64,000 bases of DNA from contig NZ_QGSZ01000178.1 in assembly GCF_003857055.1 (NCBI RefSeq), positions 1-64,000 of the forward strand, read 5' to 3'. Below, piece after piece: positions 19,061-26,688 of the stretch. A model generated the notes under the pieces. It saw nothing but the letters and a program-made list of their open reading frames with translations, did not search any database and had not been told where the DNA came from. Positions within the stretch are counted from its first letter, which is position 1. Every line of letters begins with the position of its first letter. Made by a program: the position numbers and the translations under genes. This DNA comes from Micromonospora inaquosa. GTDB lineage: Bacteria > Actinomycetota > Actinomycetes > Mycobacteriales > Micromonosporaceae.

Positions 19061-19591
19061 ATGACCACCGACATGGGCTCAGCGGCCCTGCGGCTCGCGG
19101 AGATCCGCCGGGTCCGGCCGGAGGACGCCGCCCGGATGCGGGCGCTGCGCCTGGAGATGCTGGCCGACGCGCCGTTGGCCTTCCTGGAGACCCTGGCGGA
19201 CGCGGCGGCCCGGCCGCACAACGAGTTCGCCGCCCGGGTCGCCTACACCTCAGCCGGTTCCAGTAACGCCCAGTTCATCGCCGACCCGGGTAGCCGGCTG
19301 GTCGGGCACGCCGGCGGGACCACCGCCCCGAACGAACCCGGGCTGACAGTGATCTACGCCGTGTACGTCACGCCGCGCTGGCGCGGCGGCGGGCTGCTCG
19401 GCGAGCTGATCGACGGGGTGGCCGCCTGGTCGCGCGCCTGTGGCCGACCGGAGCTGCTGCTGGAGGTGGTGGTCGGCAACGACCGCGCCTACCGCGCCTA
19501 CCAGCGCCTGGGCTTCAAGGACACCGGCGTACGCGTCCCCCACCCCACCGTCCCCGCCCTCACCGAGCTGCAAATGCGCAAAACCGCCTAA
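19061..19591 (+). CDS. GNAT family N-acetyltransferase, 176 aa
   Basis: A single GNAT domain is visible: IRRVRPEDAARMRALRLEML at the start, VIYAVYVTPRWRGGGLLGEL for the acetyl-CoA binding loop, and ELLLEVVVGNDRAYRAYQRLGFKDTG for motif B. Length and order match standalone acetyltransferases; the acceptor is unknown. TAGGCA lies 7 nt before ATG 19061, so translation may be leaderless. It is divergent from the cold-shock gene and converges on paaN across a large inverted repeat. Confidence 0.85.
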   Translation: MTTDMGSAALRLAEIRRVRPEDAARMRALRLEMLADAPLAFLETLADAAARPHNEFAARVAYTSAGSSNAQFIADPGSRLVGHAGGTTAPNEPGLTVIYAVYVTPRWRGGGLLGELIDGVAAWSRACGRPELLLEVVVGNDRAYRAYQRLGFKDTGVRVPHPTVPALTELQMRKTA

Positions 19592-19673
19592 ACCCAAGAA
19601 CTCATCCCAAGGCAGAACGAACCCCGGTGATGTCCCAAGGCCGGACGCGTCAGCGACAACAGTGTCCACGTCA

Positions 19674-19749
19674 GGGTTTCCGGGGCAGCCCGACCCGCGC
19701 AGGGATCAAGCCTGACCGCCCGGAGCGGGTCGGGCTGCCCCGGAAACCC
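19674..19749. terminator. Perfect 25-bp inverted repeat between convergent genes (bidirectional terminator)
   Basis: Arm 19674-19698 (GGGTTTCCGGGGCAGC...CCCGC) is exactly complementary to 19725-19749, with a 26-nt loop. The right arm ends 12 nt before the paaN stop. The position fits a bidirectional terminator, but a perfect 25-bp stem is unusually long and could be a mobile repeat. Confidence 0.75.
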
Positions 19750-19761
19750 CAACCGCAACCG

Positions 19762-21435
19762 CTACACGTGCCGCCGAGACTGCACGATCCGGAACCGGTT
19801 CGCCACGTAAGCCCCGTCCGTCAGCGCCGAGTTGGCCGCCGCGTTGGCTCCACTGCCGTGGAAGTCGGAGAACGCCGCCGACTGGTTGACGAAGACACCG
19901 CCGGTGAGGTTGCAGGACAGGTGCACCCCGACCTCGACCGCCACCGCCTCGGCCGCGTCCAGCACCGCCTCTTCGGTGGAGTAGACCCCGGCGGTGAGCG
20001 CGCCCTTCTCGCCGACCGTCCGACGCAGCAGCTCCAGGCTGTGCGCTGTGGAGTCGGTCGCGATGGCGAACGAGATCGGCCCGAACCACTCCCGGCCGTA
20101 CGTCTCCGCGTCGTCCGCGCCCAACTTCACGATCGTCGGGGTACGCACCACCGCGTCGGCGTACGACGGGTGGGCCACGGCGCGCGACTCCAGCACCGGC
20201 TCGCCGACCTTGGTCACCTCGGCCAGCCGCTCCAGCACCCCGTCGTTGACGATGGCGCCGGTCAGCTCCACGCCTCGGGCCGGGTCGGCGGTGAGCTTGC
20301 CGACCGCGGCGGCGATCCCGCCGGCCACCTCGTCGAAGCTCTTGTGCCCCTGGTCGGTTTCGATGCCGCCGGCCGGGATGAGGATGTTCTGCGAGGTGGT
20401 GCACATCTGCCCGCTGTAGAGGGTCAGCGTGAAACCGAGGTTGCGGCACATGCCGGCGAAGTCGTCGGTGGAGTCGATGACGACGGTGTTCAGCCCGGCC
20501 TTCTCCGTGTAGACCGATGCCTGCCGGGCGTGCGTCTCCAGCCAGTCGCCGTACTCGGTGGAGCCGGTGAAGTCGACGATCTTCACAGAGCGGTGCAGCG
20601 CCAGGTCGCTGGCGAGCTTCTCACCGGGCGCCTCCGCCGCCAGCATGATCAGGTTCGGGTCGAACCCGGCCTCGGCGAGCACCTCCCGGGCGTACTTCAC
20701 GGTGATGGCCAGCGGTAGCACCGCGCGCGGGTGCGGCTTGACGATCACCGGGTTGCCGGTGACCAGCGAGGCGAACAGCCCGGGGTACGAGTTCCAGGTC
20801 GGGAACGTGTTGCAGCCGATCACCAGCGCCACCCCACGCGGCACCACATGGAACGTCTTGATCATCCGCAGCGGGTCACCCTTACCGGCGGCCTTCTCCC
20901 AGCCCGCCGTTCCCGGGTGCCGGGTCATCTCGGCGTACGCGTACGCCAGGGCTTCCAGCGCCCGGTCCAGCGCGTGCGCGCCACCGGCCTGGAAGGCCAT
21001 CACGAACGCCTGCCCGCTGGTGAACTGCACAGCGTTGGCCAGCTCGAAGATGTGCTTGTGCAGCCGGTCGAGGATCTCCAGGCAGACGCCCACCCGGGCC
21101 TGCGGGCCGGCGTCACGCCACGCCGGCAGCGCGGCGGAGGCGGCGTCGACCAGCTCACCGGTGCCGGCGTGCGGGTACCGCACCGCCAACTCCACCCCGA
21201 AGGGGCTCGTCTCGGTGGCGGCCCGAGCGCCGCTGCCGGGCTGGTCGAGCGGGAAGTCACCACCGAGGTACGCCTCGAAGGCGGCCTTGCCGTCGGCGGC
21301 GGCGGTCTCGCCGTACACCCGGGGGCTGGGGGATTCAGGGTAGGCGGACCAGTAGCCCCGCTCCGTGATCGCGGTCAGCGCACGGTTGAGGGTGTCGGCG
21401 TGCCTGTCGTACAGGGGATGCGGGGTCTCCGTCAT
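19762..21435 (-). CDS. paaN: Phenylacetic acid degradation protein PaaN (aldehyde dehydrogenase family)
   Basis: The 557-aa protein starts MTETPHPLYDRHADTLNRAL and reads ERGYWSAYPESPSP, both characteristic of PaaN. The aldehyde dehydrogenase core follows with PRGVALVIGCNTFPTWNSYP, GNPVIVKPHPRAVLPL, DFTGSTEYGDWLE and the catalytic cysteine in YSGQMCTTSQNI. PaaN acts on ring-cleavage aldehyde intermediates of phenylacetyl-CoA. No other paa gene lies nearby, so the link to that pathway rests on homology. Longer upstream starts (ATGATG at 21447) are possible. Confidence 0.85.
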   Translation of the reverse strand: MTETPHPLYDRHADTLNRALTAITERGYWSAYPESPSPRVYGETAAADGKAAFEAYLGGDFPLDQPGSGARAATETSPFGVELAVRYPHAGTGELVDAASAALPAWRDAGPQARVGVCLEILDRLHKHIFELANAVQFTSGQAFVMAFQAGGAHALDRALEALAYAYAEMTRHPGTAGWEKAAGKGDPLRMIKTFHVVPRGVALVIGCNTFPTWNSYPGLFASLVTGNPVIVKPHPRAVLPLAITVKYAREVLAEAGFDPNLIMLAAEAPGEKLASDLALHRSVKIVDFTGSTEYGDWLETHARQASVYTEKAGLNTVVIDSTDDFAGMCRNLGFTLTLYSGQMCTTSQNILIPAGGIETDQGHKSFDEVAGGIAAAVGKLTADPARGVELTGAIVNDGVLERLAEVTKVGEPVLESRAVAHPSYADAVVRTPTIVKLGADDAETYGREWFGPISFAIATDSTAHSLELLRRTVGEKGALTAGVYSTEEAVLDAAEAVAVEVGVHLSCNLTGGVFVNQSAAFSDFHGSGANAAANSALTDGAYVANRFRIVQSRRHV

Positions 21436-21486
21436 GCCCGCCATCATGCCTGAGTCCCGCCCCCGAGCAGTAGCGCCGATCGCCGC

Positions 21487-22506
21487 TCAGAGCGTGAGCT
21501 GCCAGTCGGTCCAGGAGTCCACCGGGCGGAAGCCGAGCTGCTCGTTGATCGCCACCATGTAGCTGTTGCTGGCCGCGTTCCAGGTGTCGATGACCCGTAC
21601 CGCCGGCTCGTGGGTGAGCAGGTGGTGCAGGTTCTCCGCCTTGGCGATGAGGCCGAGCCGGTGCCCACGGTGGGCCGGGTCGACGATGGTGATCTGCTGG
21701 TACGCGTGCCAGTCGGCGGAGGCGCCCACGTCCAGCAGCGTCCAGGCGACCAGGCGACCGGACTCCTCGTGGCGCATCCCGAGGTGGTAGCGCCGCCGAC
21801 CCCGGGCGTCCAGCGCCCGGTCGTTGCCACGGATGCGCTCGGCGTCCACCTGCTCCGGCTCCCACTGCACGTCGCCCATTGGCGCGTCCATCAGCAGCCG
21901 GCCGTCGAGGTAGGCGACGTCGGCGACGTACTCCTGCGGGGTCGGCCCCTGCCAGCAGACCGACTGGTAGCCCTCGGCCCGCGGGCGCGCCTCGGCGAGC
22001 GCCGCCCGTAGCGCGACCCGGTCAATCTTGCTGACGTCGAGCCGGCGGCGCACCTCGGCGAGGGCGGGCTGGGCTCCGGTCGCGGCGGCGAACGCGTCAC
22101 CGGCCACGCTTCGGGCCGGCCCGCCGGGCAGCGCGGAGACGGCCATCCCCACAGCCCGCTTGCGGCCGTGTTCGCGGAGCAGGCGCACCCCGTACTCGTG
22201 CAGGGCCCGGCCGACGCCGCGACGCCGCAGCTCCGGATGCACCAGCAGCTCGACGGTGGCGTTGTCGGTGTTGTCGAGCTGCGGTAGGTCCAGTTGGAGG
22301 TAGCCGGCCGGCACGCCGTCCAGTCGGGCCAGCGCCCAGAGTGACCGGGTGCCGGGCATCGGCGTGTGGAACAGCGCGTCGAAGCGGCGCCGACAGGAGG
22401 GCGGGAAGTCCGGCAGATCGGCGTCGTTGGCCGCCGACCCGATCCGGTACGCCTCGTCGACCGCGGTCCGGTCAGCGCCGTCGAACGACGCGATCGTGAT
22501 GCTCAT
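21487..22506 (-). CDS. GNAT N-acetyltransferase (two-domain), 339 aa
   Basis: The product begins MSITIASFDGADRTAVDEAY and has a first GNAT domain with VELLVHPELRRRGVGRALHE (residues about 85-105) and a weaker second one with QQITIVDPAHRGHRLGLIAK and DTWNAASNSYMVAINEQLGF. This twin layout is common in actinobacterial acetyltransferases. No ribosome-binding site is visible before ATG 22506. Just upstream is a strong promoter, a structured leader and an intrinsic terminator ending about 20 nt from the start, which suggests attenuation control. Confidence 0.85.
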   Translation of the reverse strand: MSITIASFDGADRTAVDEAYRIGSAANDADLPDFPPSCRRRFDALFHTPMPGTRSLWALARLDGVPAGYLQLDLPQLDNTDNATVELLVHPELRRRGVGRALHEYGVRLLREHGRKRAVGMAVSALPGGPARSVAGDAFAAATGAQPALAEVRRRLDVSKIDRVALRAALAEARPRAEGYQSVCWQGPTPQEYVADVAYLDGRLLMDAPMGDVQWEPEQVDAERIRGNDRALDARGRRRYHLGMRHEESGRLVAWTLLDVGASADWHAYQQITIVDPAHRGHRLGLIAKAENLHHLLTHEPAVRVIDTWNAASNSYMVAINEQLGFRPVDSWTDWQLTL

Positions 22507-22526
22507 GCCGGTGAGCGTGCACCCGA

Positions 22527-22654
22527 GAAAAGCGATCGGGCCAGCGAATTAATCGCTGGCCCGATCGAACGTGGTCGGGAGGGACACTCGCACAACGCCT
22601 CCGGCGTTGGGTCGCAAGAACTTCAAAAGTCTTCGGCGAAATGCCCTCCCGCAC
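22527..22654 (-). ncRNA. Candidate structured leader RNA or sRNA, about 125 nt
   Basis: A promoter at 22660-22688 would start transcription near 22653. The RNA begins with GGGAGGG (22644-22650), which pairs with CCCTCCC (22577-22583). Inside are hairpins ACTT/AAGT (22620-22630) and CAACGCC/GGCGTTG (22593-22609), and the whole ends in an intrinsic terminator (22533-22567 plus CTTTTC). It is not a family I recognise. It is either a riboswitch or attenuator for the GNAT gene starting at 22506, or a standalone sRNA. Confidence 0.6.
22533..22567 (-). terminator. Intrinsic terminator 26 nt upstream of the GNAT start
   Basis: CGATCGGGCCAGCGA (22533-22547) and TCGCTGGCCCGATCG (22553-22567) are perfect 15-nt arms around a 5-nt loop. 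On the minus strand the stem is followed by CTTTTCTC, a T-rich tail rare in this genome type. It therefore points toward the GNAT gene. Confidence 0.8.
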
Positions 22655-22659
22655 GGAGC

Positions 22660-22688
22660 ATCTTGCGCCGTCCGGTTCCTGCCGTCAA
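22660..22688 (-). promoter_or_regulatory. Promoter of the structured leader RNA
   Basis: On the minus strand TTGACG (22683-22688) is followed after exactly 17 bp by CAAGAT (22660-22665). The predicted start about 7 nt downstream falls right at the 5' closing stem of the structured RNA. Confidence 0.65.
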
Positions 22689-22765
22689 GTCCGTAGCGGC
22701 GGGTTTTCCACACTCACCGCGAAAAGCCAGTTACCCGGCGGATCCGCCCGGTCCCCCATTCGGGT

Positions 22766-22795
22766 GGCCGCCCATCCCCCACCCGGAGGGCGGCC
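22766..22795 (-). terminator. thrC terminator hairpin
   Basis: GGCCGCCC (22766-22773) and GGGCGGCC (22788-22795) are perfect arms with a 14-nt loop, lying about 20-50 nt beyond the thrC stop. This separates thrC from the leader-RNA promoter. Confidence 0.65.
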
Positions 22796-22816
22796 GACGG
22801 GTACCGGGCCGGCGGG

Positions 22817-24103
22817 TCAGCCGAGGAGGCCGGCGTCGCGGGCGGCACGCAGCGAGGGCTTGATGTGGTGGGTCGGCCCGACCTGGCCGGCCACCGCGTC
22901 GATGGTCTTCAGGCCCTCGCCGGTGTTGAACACGACGGTCTCGGCGGTCGGGTCGAGCCGACCGGACTCGACCAACTTGCGCAGCACGGCCACTGTCACC
23001 CCACCCGCGGTTTCGGCGAAGACCCCGGTGGTACGGGCCAGATCGCGGATGCCGGCCCGGATCTCGTCGTCGTCGGCGTACTCCATCCAGCCGCCGGTGC
23101 GGCGGACCGCTTCCAGCGCGTAGAGGCCGGCGGCGGGGTCGCCGATGTTGAGCGACTTGGCGATGCCGGTGGGCTTGACCGGTGTGATCGTGTCGGTGTC
23201 GGCGTGCAGGGCGGCGGCGATCGGGTTGCAGCCGGCGGACTGCGCACCGAAGACCTTCCAGCCGCCGACCGGCGCCTCGACCAGGCCGATCTCCACCAAC
23301 TCGGAGAACGCCTTGTCAATCTTGGTGAGCAGCTCGCCGCTGGCCATCGGGATGACCACCTGCGCCGGGATCCGCCACCCGAGCTGCTCGGCCACCTCGT
23401 AGCCGAGGGTCTTGGAGCCCTCCGCGTAGTACGGCCGGACGTTCACGTTGACGAACGCGGTGTCCTCGAATTCGTCGGTCTCCACCAGCTCGCCGCAGAG
23501 CCGGTTGACGTCGTCGTACGAGCCGTCGATGGCGACCAACTCGCCACCGTAGACGGCGGTGGTGATGACCTTGCCCTGCTCCAGGTCGCTGGGGATGAAG
23601 ACCACCGACGGTACGCCGGCGCGGGCCGCGTGGGCGGCCACCGAGTTGGCCAGGTTGCCGGTCGACGCGCAGGCGAACCGGGTGAAGCCGAGCGCCTTGG
23701 CTGCGGTGAGCGCCACCGAGACGACCCGGTCCTTGAACGAGTGGGTGGGGTTGGCGCTGTCGTCCTTCACCCAGAGCGGCGCGGTGATGCCCAGCTCGGC
23801 GGCGAGGTGCGGGGCCGACACCAGTGGGGTCAGCCCCGGGTCGAGGGTGACCCGGCTGGCCGGGTCCTGACCGGCGGGCAGCAGGGCTGCGTACCGCCAG
23901 ATGTTCTTCGGGCCGGCCTCGATCTGCTCCCGGGTGACGGTGGCCAGTGCGGCGATGTCGTAGTCGACTTCCAGCGGGCCGAAACACTCGTAACAGGCGT
24001 GCTGCGCGGCGAGCGGGTAGCGGGCCGAACAGGCACGGCAGACCAGGGCGCGGGCGGGGCTGGCGGAGGTGTCGATGCCGGAGGCGGCGAGCGTCGACGT
24101 CAT
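22817..24103 (-). CDS. thrC: Threonine synthase
   Basis: The 428-aa enzyme converts O-phosphohomoserine to threonine using PLP. An N-terminal zinc-ribbon-like region carries Cys22, Cys25, Cys37 and Cys40 (CRAC...CYEC). The PLP lysine is in NPTHSFKDRVV (Lys124), followed by ACASTGNLANSVAAHAARAG, the phosphate-binding PMASGELLTKI and FAETAGGVTVAVL. Length fits the actinobacterial monocistronic form. Its leader is a SAM-I riboswitch whose P1 3' strand overlaps the Shine-Dalgarno GAGAGGA, so high S-adenosylmethionine should reduce ThrC synthesis. Confidence 0.95.
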   Translation of the reverse strand: MTSTLAASGIDTSASPARALVCRACSARYPLAAQHACYECFGPLEVDYDIAALATVTREQIEAGPKNIWRYAALLPAGQDPASRVTLDPGLTPLVSAPHLAAELGITAPLWVKDDSANPTHSFKDRVVSVALTAAKALGFTRFACASTGNLANSVAAHAARAGVPSVVFIPSDLEQGKVITTAVYGGELVAIDGSYDDVNRLCGELVETDEFEDTAFVNVNVRPYYAEGSKTLGYEVAEQLGWRIPAQVVIPMASGELLTKIDKAFSELVEIGLVEAPVGGWKVFGAQSAGCNPIAAALHADTDTITPVKPTGIAKSLNIGDPAAGLYALEAVRRTGGWMEYADDDEIRAGIRDLARTTGVFAETAGGVTVAVLRKLVESGRLDPTAETVVFNTGEGLKTIDAVAGQVGPTHHIKPSLRAARDAGLLG

Positions 24104-24112
24104 GTCGAGAGT

Positions 24113-24248
24113 CCTCTCATCTTTCCCCGCATCGCACCGTGCGGCGGGGACGGAATTGGCACCTGCCCCGCGGGGCGCTCAGCGGTGAGCGCGCGGGGTG
24201 GTTGCCGGGGCGTCGTCGGGCCGTATCCCTCAGCCCCTCTGGATGAGG
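24113..24248 (-). promoter_or_regulatory. SAM-I (S-box) riboswitch controlling thrC
   Basis: On the minus strand the canonical S-box order is seen: CCTCATC (P1 5' side), CAGAGGGGCTGAGGGATACG, GGCCCGACGACGCCCCGGCAACC, GGTGCCAATTCC, and GGGGAAAGATGAGAGG (P1 3' side). P1 is CCTCATC (24242-24248) with GATGAG (24116-24121). The P1 3' strand contains the thrC Shine-Dalgarno, with no terminator between, so the likely mechanism is direct blocking of translation when SAM is bound. Confidence 0.93.
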
Positions 24249-24420
24249 TATTCAGTTGTGCCGTCGAGTCTACGCACCGCCGAGCGGGACGCCCACGCCC
24301 GTCCCGCGTGGTGAACAGGCCGACCAGCCCCGCCACGAACGACCCGCGGGACCCCGCCGCACGCGCGGCGGTGGCGTGTGTCGATATTGCGTGATAGGCA
24401 TCGAGCATGGTGGCAACCGC

Positions 24421-25182
24421 ATGACCATCGACAAGGCCACCGGGCACCCTTCGGCCGACTCTTCGGAGCGGCACCGACAAAGGCGACCACCGTGGTGGTT
24501 GGCGCTCGTGCTCGCCATCGCGGCAGTGGTCGTCACCGCGGCGGTCGCCGTCACCCGGCGGACCGACGCCCCACCGGTGGGGCGCGACGCGGCGCGAGAC
24601 ACGCCGAGCAGCGCCGCCGTCCCCGGCGCCGCAGGGGCGGTCGGGCCGGACACCGGCACGCCGACCGCAGGGGCTTCCGCGGCCCCCGGCGCCTCCCTGG
24701 ACGGAGGCAAGCCGGCGCCCACCCGCTCACCCTTCGACAACGGCGACACCCCGATACCCGATGTCGATCCGCAGGCGTTGATGCAACGGCTGGCAGAACG
24801 GTGGAAGCTGCGGCTCTACAGCAATCCGTATTTCGGCTCCGCCACCCGGCGCAGCGGGGCGGCCGGCGACCCGGCCAGCGGAACCCGGCAGGTAACGCTG
24901 CTCATCGACCAGGAGAAACGGCTGCGCGGCGTCTACTGCGGGGCCAGCGGCCCGGGCGATCGGTCGCTCACCGACGAGGGGCGGCAGTTCATCGACGACT
25001 GCGTTCTCGGGGTCCTCGCCGCCGCCGCGGACCGCGACAGCCTCGACGCCTGGCTGGATCGCCGGATCACCGTCGGCAAGGCTGCGCGGCCCGAGCGGGA
25101 GGAGGGCCGGGTCGGCGATTATCGGGTCGTGCTCAACCACCCCGCCGGTCTGGTCGCCGTGGAACTGACCCGGCCGGGCTAG
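24421..25182 (+). CDS. Single-span membrane protein with extracytoplasmic domain, 253 aa
   Basis: The protein has a basic cytoplasmic N-terminus (HRQRRPPWW), one helix (WLALVLAIAAVVVTAAVAV, residues about 23-41), an Ala/Pro/Gly-rich linker to about residue 110, then a globular domain (LMQRLAERWKLRLYSNPYFG...TLLIDQEKRLRGVYC...FIDDCVLGVLA) with two cysteines that could pair. Unknown family. The start is preceded by TAGGCA and a five-codon frame (ATG 24407) whose TGA overlaps this ATG. Its TAG stop abuts the stop of the convergent exporter gene with no gap. Confidence 0.75.
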   Translation: MTIDKATGHPSADSSERHRQRRPPWWLALVLAIAAVVVTAAVAVTRRTDAPPVGRDAARDTPSSAAVPGAAGAVGPDTGTPTAGASAAPGASLDGGKPAPTRSPFDNGDTPIPDVDPQALMQRLAERWKLRLYSNPYFGSATRRSGAAGDPASGTRQVTLLIDQEKRLRGVYCGASGPGDRSLTDEGRQFIDDCVLGVLAAAADRDSLDAWLDRRITVGKAARPEREEGRVGDYRVVLNHPAGLVAVELTRPG

Positions 25183-26145
25183 CTAACGGCTCACCACCGC
25201 GACCGGGTCGACAACCGCCACCGGGTCGGCGACGGCGGTCGCCTGGGAGGCGGGGGTGGTGCGGGCACGGGTCGCCACGTTGGCGGCGACCAGGGCGGCG
25301 ATGGTGAGCGCCGCCCCGGCGAGCTCAACCCCGACCGGCCGGTAGCCGCGGGCGATCTGTACCGCGAAGGTGGTCACCGGGACCAGGTTCATGAACAGCG
25401 CGGCGTTGGCCGCGCCGAGTCGCTGCACGCCGGTGTTCCAGGCCAGGACCGCGATGACGGCGCCCACCAACACGGCGTACGCCAACTGCGGGGTGATCGC
25501 CACGAGGTCGGCGGCGCCCGGCGCGTGCTGCCAGCCGACGGCGTCGGCGCCGACGCTCACGACGAGCATGGCGGCTGTGCCGGCGAGCGCGGTCAGGGTG
25601 GTGAAGCGCAGCGGCGACCACTCGCCGAACCGGCTGGCGCCGTGGGTGTAGATGCCCCAGCCCAACACGGCGCCGATCATCATCAGCCCACCGAGGCCGA
25701 ACTGGCCGAGGCCGGCCAGGCTCCCGCGCGTGATCACCAGGCCAACCCCGATGAGCGCCACCAGGGAGAGGGCCAGCAGAAGCGGCTTCGGGCGTATGCC
25801 GTCCCGAACCCAGCGGACGAGTTGGGTGATCACCGGCGTGGTGGCCACGAAGAGGGAGACCTGCTGCGGGGTGGCGTGTTCGAGCGCCAGGTTGGTGAGC
25901 AGGTTGAAGCCCGCGAAGCCGACCACGCCGAGCACCACCACCTCGGCCGTCCGACCGCCGTGCCGTAGTGCGCTGGCACCCTCGCGGAACAGCAGGATGG
26001 CGACCAGGACGGCGACGGCCAGCAGGTAGCGCGCGATGGTGAGGTTGAGCGGGTCGACCCGGTTGAGCGCGCTGGCCAGGATCGGGAACATCACGCCCCA
26101 GCCGAGCACGGCGAGCAGTGGGTATGCGACGGCGCGGGATCGCAT
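25183..26145 (-). CDS. EamA/DMT-family drug or metabolite exporter, 320 aa
   Basis: Ten hydrophobic helices in two EamA repeats are visible, starting AVAYPLLAVLGWGVMFPILA and including VAILLFREG, NLALEHATPQQVSLFVAT and LVGAVIAVLAWNTGVQRLG. AAGGAG lies 7 nt before ATG 26145. Family members export metabolites, amino acids or drugs across the inner membrane; the substrate is unknown. It is divergent from an ArsR-type regulator with two matching palindromic operators between them, so the regulator very likely controls it. Confidence 0.85.
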   Translation of the reverse strand: MRSRAVAYPLLAVLGWGVMFPILASALNRVDPLNLTIARYLLAVAVLVAILLFREGASALRHGGRTAEVVVLGVVGFAGFNLLTNLALEHATPQQVSLFVATTPVITQLVRWVRDGIRPKPLLLALSLVALIGVGLVITRGSLAGLGQFGLGGLMMIGAVLGWGIYTHGASRFGEWSPLRFTTLTALAGTAAMLVVSVGADAVGWQHAPGAADLVAITPQLAYAVLVGAVIAVLAWNTGVQRLGAANAALFMNLVPVTTFAVQIARGYRPVGVELAGAALTIAALVAANVATRARTTPASQATAVADPVAVVDPVAVVSR

Positions 26146-26155
26146 CGGCAACTCC

Positions 26156-26219
26156 TTGTTCGAGTATCGTCGAACCAACGACACCGACCATAGGGTGTTG
26201 TTCGATTATTGTCGAACAA
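26156..26219. promoter_or_regulatory. Two palindromic operators between exporter and ArsR-type regulator
   Basis: TTGTTCGA-N7-CGAACCAA (26156-26178) and TTGTTCGA-N6-TCGAACAA (26198-26219) share the half-site TTGTTCGA/TCGAACAA. Their centres are about 42 bp apart, near four helical turns. The first lies in the exporter leader and the second just before the regulator -10, so both genes could be repressed together. Confidence 0.8.
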
Positions 26220-26235
26220 GGGTTACACTGGTCAC

Positions 26236-26541
26236 ATGGAGCCGCACGAACCCGACCTGACCGCCGTACCGGTCACCAGCGTGCTGGCCGCGCTCGCCGA
26301 CGACGTGCGCCTACAGATCGTCCGGGCGCTCGCCGAAGGCGGTGAGTCCGCCTGCGGCAGCTTCGACTTCGGCGTCTCCAAGGCGACCCGCAGCCATCAC
26401 CTCAAGGTGCTGCGCGAGGCGGGCCTGACCCGGACCCGCGCCGCCGGCACGAGCCGACTGGTCCGGCTCCGCCGGGACGAGCTGGACCAGCTCTACCCCG
26501 GCCTGCTGGACGCGGTCCTCACCCAACGCCCGCCGGCCTGA
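26236..26541 (+). CDS. ArsR-type winged-helix transcriptional regulator, 101 aa
   Basis: The 101-aa product has the ArsR layout: ALADDVRLQIVRALAEGGES, then CGSFDFGVSKATRSHHLKVLREAGL as the recognition helix and a wing TRTRAAGTSRLVRLRRDEL. Members sense metals or small molecules and dissociate from DNA on binding. Only one cysteine (SACGS) is present and no classic metal CxC motif, so the ligand may be organic. TACACT lies 6 nt before ATG 26236. It is divergent from the EamA exporter with shared operators. Confidence 0.85.
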   Translation: MEPHEPDLTAVPVTSVLAALADDVRLQIVRALAEGGESACGSFDFGVSKATRSHHLKVLREAGLTRTRAAGTSRLVRLRRDELDQLYPGLLDAVLTQRPPA

Positions 26542-26643
26542 CGCTTCACCCCTCGCGCTTCGCGTCGGGCACCGCTGCGGGGCGGGTAGACACCTGCCAC
26601 CCGCGCACGCTCCTCAGCAGGCCACTCCCTGACCGGCGCGTCA

Positions 26644-26669
26644 CCGGGGCCGCCTAGTCGAGGCCCCGG
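26644..26669. terminator. Bidirectional terminator between arsR-type gene and doxX-like gene
   Basis: CCGGGGCC (26644-26651) and GGCCCCGG (26662-26669) are perfect arms with a 10-nt loop between two convergent genes. The 147-bp gap holds nothing else I can identify. Confidence 0.7.
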
Positions 26670-26688
26670 CGACGCAGCACGGGTGCGG

